In this document: one piece after another, positions 57,790-64,000 of the stretch
How positions within the stretch are numbered: position 1 is the stretch's first letter
How the letters are laid out: every line of letters begins with the position of its first letter
DNA from: Daphnia carinata
Taxonomy: Eukaryota; Arthropoda; Branchiopoda; Diplostraca; Daphniidae
Reading direction: 5' to 3'
NCBI RefSeq assembly: GCF_022539665.2
Contig: NC_081336.1
Location: 10,020,778 to 10,084,777, forward strand
Length of the DNA stretch: 64,000 bases
Notes under the pieces: generated by a model
Databases searched by the model: none
What the model was told of the DNA's origin: nothing
The model's input: the letters and a program-made list of their open reading frames with translations, nothing else
Made by a program: the position numbers and the translations under genes

Positions 57790-59743
57790 TTAGATATCGC
57801 AAATTTCGCCACCAACACAGAGCGTCTGCATGAAAGAAGCAGCCTCGCAAGTCATCAACGAAAAATTTGAAGATTTTCTGCGTTTTCCTGTCCACGATTT
57901 AGAGGCAGACAACGACGCTGGACATCGGAGAGGATGTTTCACCCACAAAAAGGACTGCCACGCAGGTTTTTTGCAAGTTTCGATGGCAGGGGAAGACAGA
58001 AAAGATGAAACATCATCATTAAAATCCAACGAGCTAGTTTCAGGTGAATCTTTCGGAAACCAGACTTTTTGCCAAATATCTCGCTCAGTCGGTCCGTGAC
58101 AACAGTCCAAAGCTCCAGCATCCATAGGGTGGGCTTCGGTATTGAAAATATACGCTCCTGTGTCAAGCATGCAGGATCGCGAAGCCACTCGATGAGGTTT
58201 GCCAGACAGCCCGTCGCCATGGATAAAGTTTTCAGGATCAAAAAGCAGGAACAAGTATCTATTGCGAACAAGCATTAAAATTTAAATGTAAATGTGTTAT
58301 ACCCTTAAATTAAATACTTGGTTGTTTCTGCTAGGAAAAAAGATTCCATACGATCTTCTAGACGATGATCACGAGTGTCTTTAACGGTTGCATAACCGCA
58401 TGGCGTCCGTGTGCTGTGCTGGATGGCTCGAAGAACATCCTCGCCCATGGCCAGCAAATTCTTATCCATCGTTGCACGGTAGAGAAACATGAGTGACTCG
58501 ATAAATTCAGGTCTGAGAGGGTAACCTTCTCTATGGGCACGGACATCTCGCTGTTGAACATCGTACATCTCTGGAACAAAGCCGATATGTTTAAGCACTT
58601 GGTGATAGTTGAGGATAGACTTCATGGCATCTGAATTCTTTCCTATCGTGCTGAGTACTCCCGGCCAGTAGGCTTCTAAATTCTGGAAGACGGGCAAAGA
58701 AACGGTGCCTTTGGACATGGTGACCCAAAAGTACCAATCATCCTTGCGCATGTAACGTTCGATGCCATCAAGATGATGCCAAAACATTTCCATCAGCTCT
58801 GGCCGGCCAAGGAGTGCTGAGCCTTTGACAAGGTATTCATAATATGAATCAATGGCAGCTCCAATTCCAGCGTCTGTGGCAATCCATTGACCAGTTTCGA
58901 CATTGATATGATTACCAACCAAATCGATGCCAGACCGGTGTTCCCACAAAGCTTTTAGAGCTCTCATGGCTGCGGCTTCATACTCGGGATTTTGTGTCAA
59001 CCTCGACAGCACTCCAAATTCAATGATGAAGGTCCCAACACCTGCTGTGCATGTAACTGGTGTTTCATTTGGAGGTACGCCATGCCTATGAATAAGTTGA
59101 ATTCAGTTCCATGTACAATTGAATAGTAATTTCGTGTTACCTAAGATTGACAGTCCCGTATGGCATTCCCGTAGAAGAATTAAATGCAGGCAAAAGTCTC
59201 TTAGCTACATCTTCTGCCAACCTGAGAAGGGGACCATTGCAAGGCCATCCTGGCTCTAAATTAATTCCTGTTTTATGGCTGAGTAAATGAGCACTAAGCA
59301 ATCCTGAATAGATAAGAAAAATACGTTTACCAAGTTAAACAGAAAATTTGAATAAAACTACCTCCAACAATTCTAATATTTGTTTCAAAAACAGAAACAT
59401 TGATATCAGAATCAAAACTCAGTTCACTAAGAACATTAACAACACGTCTGAACTCTGTGTGGTTGCCTAAAACGGCAAGCGTGGAGAGGGCATCAATCAA
59501 CGTCAACGAGTAGCTTCCCCAAGTATCAACACCTCTGCAAGTTAAGGGTTGTAGCTCATCAAGGGGGTAGGCATAGTTTAGGTAACCATTATATGCATGA
59601 TAAAATAGTTCGCGCACTTCAGCTCTCAAATCCGACAGGTGTTCCTCTGTGTAATAGGTTTCTGGAACAATAGGTCTTTGGCCACTAACGCTACCCAAGT
59701 CCCACCAGGCCAGGATGAAACATAATGTGAACCAGTATCTCAT
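57790..59743 (-). CDS. EDEM2: ER degradation-enhancing alpha-mannosidase-like protein 2
   Basis: ER lumenal glycoside hydrolase family 47 protein that trims mannose on misfolded glycoproteins, sending them to ERAD; a well-known unfolded-protein-response output. Minus-strand exons: 59743-59362, 59303-59141, 59085-58318, 58258-57790; 593 residues in phase. Signal peptide [19 protein letters not shown]. Family blocks seen in order: [122 protein letters not shown] and [13 protein letters not shown]. Length and a divergent C-terminus agree with EDEM2 rather than EDEM1 or EDEM3. The ATG at 59,743 was chosen because it gives a good signal peptide. Confidence 0.93.
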
Positions 59744-60264
59744 TTGATTAAGCAACTAAAGGGAATTGGAATGATTACTGTGGTTATTTATTTCATTTTG
59801 TTTATCCACTACCATTCACGTGTTGACAGCTCACTGAGATACGTCGAGCCATCTTGCGGTGGTTATCGTAAATTTGTATTAGAGACGATAGATGGCGTAG
59901 CGAGAGTTTTTCGAATTTGGCGCGTTCATCGCAGTAAGAGTTGTGCTTCGCCATTGTTGGTGAAAACGGTGAATTGGTGGCATGATTTACACACACGCGT
60001 ACACACAAGTTTAAGACCCCGCCGGTTTTTCATAAGATTGTTTACCCATTAAATGCATCGTCGCGTTTGGTGTTTCTTTTGGAATTTGATTTTGCTTGAA
60101 GAGTTACGTGTCAGATTAGAAAATCTGGGATATCTTTCAGAGTGTTGAAACAAAAACCTCCGACAACGCCAAGGTGAGTAGATTGAAAACTTGGCGTGTG
60201 GCAGTGTGCAATATCAGTCTTTCTTATGTGGTAATGATGTAAACTTGTTGAAGCAGATTAAACT
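59744..60264. promoter_or_regulatory. Head-to-head intergenic region between EDEM2 and the Ki-67-like gene
   Basis: About 520 bases between divergent start codons, including a non-coding first exon of the right-hand gene ending at a GTGAGT donor (60,174), with its acceptor at 60,256. Probably a shared bidirectional promoter. A 102-residue plus-strand frame (59,744-60,052) has no support as a gene. Confidence 0.55.
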
Positions 60265-63200
60265 ATGGCTGACTTATCAGTTAAGCTTCCGAAGCCAAAA
60301 TATGGTCAAGTAGTGGTTTTGCAAAAAAATGGTGATGAGCCAAGAGGTAAGCCTTTTAAAATTTTTTTTTGCTTGTCACTTGGCAAACTTTGATGAACCT
60401 CTTGTTCCGTCAGGTCATGGTTTTCCCCTTATATCAACTAGCTGTGTGGTTGGTCGGAGTACGGCAGCTGATATACGAATCTCTTCTGCTGACGTCAGCC
60501 TCACACATTGCATATTCAAGATTGATGAAGCTTCTGGAGAGGCATCTTTAGAAGTTCATGGAAATGAAACACAAGTTAATGGAACCGTTGTTGACCCTGT
60601 CAATACCATCAAACTCAATCACAAAGACGTTATTTTAATTGGTGGAAGGAAATTGCGGTTTGAATATTTACCTCCCGATTACAAACCATTGCCAAGTAAT
60701 TTTTTTAGAATCAAGTGTTTAAGAAAAATATTACATTTCTTTGTTTGTTAGGTAAACCAATATCAGGAGTTTCGTCTGATTCGTTTAATGCCGAAGTTGT
60801 AGATATAGAAGAAAATGGTGATGTTGCTGATTGCAACACAGAAAAAGAAGAAGAAGTTTTGCCAGAAGTGCTTAGTACTCCAGCCACCAAACGTGTATCG
60901 TTCGGTCCTTATCTCAGTCCCGAACAGTTTGACAAATCTCTCCCGCCGGCTACTCCCATTAAAAAAGGCTCCACTCCTCGGCGTTCTACTCGTTATTCTG
61001 GATTGAAATTTACAAGATCAGTGATTGATCCACTGGTCGAAGAGGTAATATATAAAATGTATTTCTTGCGAGCTTAAAAGTAACTCAAATGTCTTAACAG
61101 GATGCCACCATAGAGTCCCCATCAAAAGAAGAGCCAGCCATCCATAATAAAGAATGTATTGATGAAACAATCATTTCGGAAGATGCAGATGTTTCTAGTT
61201 TGGCACCATCCAGCGAGACTGCCATTGTGGACAGTAGTCCATCCTTAGGGATAGGTGCTGAATTTCCTGAACTTTCAAACCCTAGCAATTTGGAAATGTC
61301 AGTTGATGCCATGTCAACCTTGTCGGACGTATCAAATATTGCCGCCGTTCCATCAGAATGTTGTTCATTCCTTGACGAACCCATTGAAGAAGACGAATTT
61401 GGCCCTGAAGTTGTTGAACAAGAGGAAGAATCTCTTACACAAATGGAAGACACTTCATTATTTTCTGAAGACCTCATCGGAGTGGAAATTCCAGTTTCGG
61501 CCATGACGACGTCACGTTTAACAAACGGCACTGAATTGCTACGATCATTCACGACATCGTCTTTAACAGAGAACATGGGCGATGAAGAGGAAGGCATTAC
61601 TCTGTCCCCGGAAGATATGTCATCAGTGAAAAATGGCTCAATCATCGATTCTACTGCTGCATTGGAAGTACAGGAGACGCCAGTTCCTGTGAAAACGAAA
61701 GAGGCTCAATCTCCTCAAGTTGATGTTGGAGAAGCCCAGCATCTAGTGGAGACAGAGAAACTCATTCCAGTCACACCTGTCGATGATATTAAATTGCCCG
61801 AGGCTGTTGATTTTGAAGATGTAGCGAACATAGTTGAGACATCAGCAGCTGTCGTGGTTGAAAGAGTGGAACAAATCGATATTATTAATATCAATGCCGC
61901 TGGAGAAAAAGCGATGGAGACTCCTGAATCTTCTCCGGCTAAGACTCCAATTCAAAGTCCAGTTTCCGACACGCCAAAAGCTGATGATGTCATTTCAAAG
62001 GCAGTTGACACGTTAACTGAAAGTCCTAAATTGGAAGGAGTTGCACGTCTTCTCGAAACCCCCAAATCAACACGTACGACCGTCAGTTCTGTTGGTAAAA
62101 CACCTCAAGCCGACTATACTGATGTACGAGGTGTCAAGAAGCTTCTCCAAACGCCCAAACCTCCACCGAACACACCTAAAGCTGATTACAGGGATGTCAG
62201 AGGAGTCAAAAGACTTTTGGCTACACCTAAAGCAGCTCCTAGCACGCCAGTAGCTGACTACACCGATGTGGAAGGTGTCGATCTTCTCATGAAGACCCCC
62301 AAAGATGTTGTTCCTCAAACTAGCGAAGAAATTAAGATTTCTGAACCTGAAAAAATGGCCGAAACGGAGGAATCGAAACCCGTTCCAGAAACGACCAAGG
62401 AAATTATTGGCGATGAAAAGGATATGGAAGAAACGCCTTCAGAGGACAAAGCTGTTGAGAAATTAGCAAGTGACGTAAAAGAAAGGAATGAAACGATTGA
62501 AATCGTGAGCGAAAGTAAATCAGATGAAAAATTGCAAGAGAAAAGTGAAGTAGAAGAGGAATCGGCCACAGCTTCAAAACGAGGTCGCAGAGCTGTGCCA
62601 ATTAAAACGGACTATGTTAGTGGAGTCAAACGAACTTTGAGGATCCCGAGAGTTCCTGGAACACCTAAAGCAGATTATACGAACGTGGAAGGCATTGATC
62701 TTTTGATGAAAACACCGAAACCAAAAGAAATTCCATCTCAAATTATCGAGGAAGAAAAACATGAGACTCTATCTGAACAAGCAGCCGATAATGTCGTCAT
62801 GGAATCAACATCTGAGACGCCATTAAAGTCTGTCGAATCCATAAAAGAAACCAAAGAAGACGCTTCAGTAAATGAAGAAAAGAACGAAGAAGTTATCCCT
62901 AAAATTGATGAGCAAGAAACAAAAGAAACTGAAGTTCCTCTTCCACGTCGAGGACGTCGAGCTGCTGCGGCAAACACGCCCAAAGCGGATTACAGAGATG
63001 TCAGTGGAGTCAAACGGCTGTTGAAAACTCCTAAAGCTGCACCTGGTACCCCCAAGGCTGATTATTGCGATGTGGAAGGTGTTGCTCTTTTGATGAAAAC
63101 ACCGAAAGATCCTCTTCCCCAGAAGGATGTTGATGTTGCTGAAGGATTAACAGAGGACGTTGTGGAGGAAGTTCCTCTGCAATCAGGCGAAACAATTGTA

Positions 63201-64000
63201 GAGACGATTAATGCGGACGTGGTTGATGAAAGTAAAGCCACTACCGATGAACAAGAAAAAGAAGCTCCTCTTCCACGTCGAGGACGTCGAGTTGCTGCTG
63301 CTAAAACGCCAAACACACCCAAAGCAGATTACAGAGATGTCAGTGGAGTCAAACGGCTTTTGAAGACTCCTAAAGCGGCACCTGATACTCCTAAAGCTGA
63401 TTATTCAGATGTGGAAGGTGTTGATCTTCTGATGAAAACACCAAAGATCGTCGATAAAGAAGACAAGGATGTTGATGTTTCTGAAGGATTAACCGAGAAA
63501 GATGTTGAGGAATCAACATCAGAAGCTCATCTGGTATCTTAACGAAACAGGTGGGTTGTAGAAATTGATTTTGATATTCAATTGATAATAATTATTATTG
63601 ATATTGATGTAGAGACCGTCATAATGAAGGAGGACGTGGCTTCGAGTGTTGATGAAAGTAAAACAATTACTGATGAACAAGAAGAAGCTCCTCTTCCACG
63701 TCGAGGACGTCGAGCTGCCAAGACTCCAAATACGCCCAAAGCGGATTATAGAGATGTCAGTGGAGTCAAACGACTTTTGAAAACTCCCAAAGCTGCACCT
63801 GACACCCCCAAAGCAGATTATTCCGATGTGGAAGGTGTTGATCTTTTGATGAAAACACCGAAAGATCCTGTTTCTCAAACCATCGAAGAAGAAAAACATG
63901 AGACCGTGTCCGAATCAACAGCCGAGGCATCGCAGGAATCCGCAGAAACAAAAGAAAAGGTCGTGAACACGATCAGCGAAAGTTCTGAAGAAAGCACAGT
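60265..64000 (+). CDS. MKI67: Ki-67-like FHA/PP1-binding repeat protein (continues past window)
   Basis: Large chromosomal protein related to Ki-67, which coats mitotic chromosomes and recruits PP1. Exons 60265-60346, 60414-60695, 60752-61044, 61101-63532, 63615 to the window edge. Residues about 10-115 form a FHA domain (VVGRSTAADIRIS; SLTHCIFKI; VNGTVV; LNHKDVILIGGRKLRFEY). Next comes a PP1 docking motif in a Ki-67-type setting (KRVSFGPYLSPEQFDKSLPP). The large exon codes repeats of TPKADYRDVSGVKRLLKTPK and a sister form DVEGVDLLMKTPK, separated by acidic spacers and RRGRR motifs; about eleven copies are visible. An in-frame TAA at 63,540 requires the GTATCT donor at 63,533 and an acceptor ending at 63,614. 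Insect and mammal comparisons are from memory; the FHA, RVSF and repeat order are seen here. Confidence 0.82.
62090..63870 (+). repeat. Ki-67-type tandem repeats within the coding sequence
   Basis: Paired modules (ADYRDVSGVKRLL then ADYSDVEGVDLLM, each followed by KTPK) lie at about 62,105-62,310, 62,600-62,720, 62,975-63,110, 63,315-63,450 and 63,735-63,870. Modules from the third on are each introduced by LPRRGRR. The copies are similar at DNA level. Confidence 0.85.

Noticed and set aside
59744-60052. 102-residue plus-strand frame between EDEM2 and the Ki-67-like gene
   Set aside because: Sits in the divergent promoter, lacks family signal, and overlaps the expected 5' untranslated region of EDEM2.
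61094-61645. 183-residue minus-strand frame opposite the Ki-67-like large exon
   Set aside because: Serine-rich antisense shadow of an acidic coding exon; no start context or splice signals.

Overview
The window is animal genomic DNA: genes with short GT-AG introns, ankyrin, C1q and IRE1-type kinase modules, a decayed vasa-like gene with interspersed zinc knuckles, and AT-rich spacers. Gene style and family content suggest a crustacean, most likely a cladoceran (Daphnia); this is inference from family resemblance, not a database match.

Layout. 1-3,525: a pogo/Tigger-type DNA transposon with ~0.5-kb terminal inverted repeats and an apparently intact five-exon transposase. 3,530-56,475: a locus dominated by three related segments (units 1, 2, 3; roughly 3,528-10,700, 13,781-33,470 and 38,678-56,475; units 2 and 3 are offset by about 24.7 kb on the left and 23.65 kb on the right). 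The full unit, left to right, holds a ~5-kb fold-back-like element, a poorly resolved transcribed-looking segment, a plus-strand gene for a secreted COLFI-like/C1q protein, and a minus-strand gene for an IRE1/RNase L-type kinase fused to ankyrin repeats. Unit 1 has lost the C1q gene, and the left part of that unit is not visible because the transposon sits there. Between units 2 and 3 (34.9-38.6 kb) lie broken pieces of a vasa-like helicase gene and a TULP4-like tubby gene. 56,900-64,000 is ordinary single-copy sequence: two small membrane-protein ORFs that look dicistronic, EDEM2 on the minus strand, and a Ki-67-like FHA/PP1-binding repeat protein that runs off the right edge.

The main discovery candidate is the kinase family. 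The unit 3 gene gives a complete in-frame seven-exon model of 939 residues: degenerate kinase (HGD, NFG) - four ankyrin-type repeats - intact kinase (HRD, DFG) - four ankyrin repeats plus a capping repeat. No KEN ribonuclease domain follows, although the kinases resemble IRE1/RNase L. Exons of identical length (506 and 125 nt) in both halves show that a kinase-ankyrin cassette was duplicated inside the gene. The three loci differ strongly in their C-terminal ankyrin number (13, 6 and 4 repeats plus cap), and two have lost the pseudokinase half. The paired secreted C1q-type recognition proteins and fast-changing ankyrin kinases look like a recognition or defence locus, but that role is inference.

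Exon boundaries were read by eye from GT-AG sites, homology among copies and phase. Models for the unit 2 and unit 3 C1q genes, the unit 3 and unit 2 kinases, EDEM2 and the transposase all close in frame. Boundaries of repeats and duplications are approximate.
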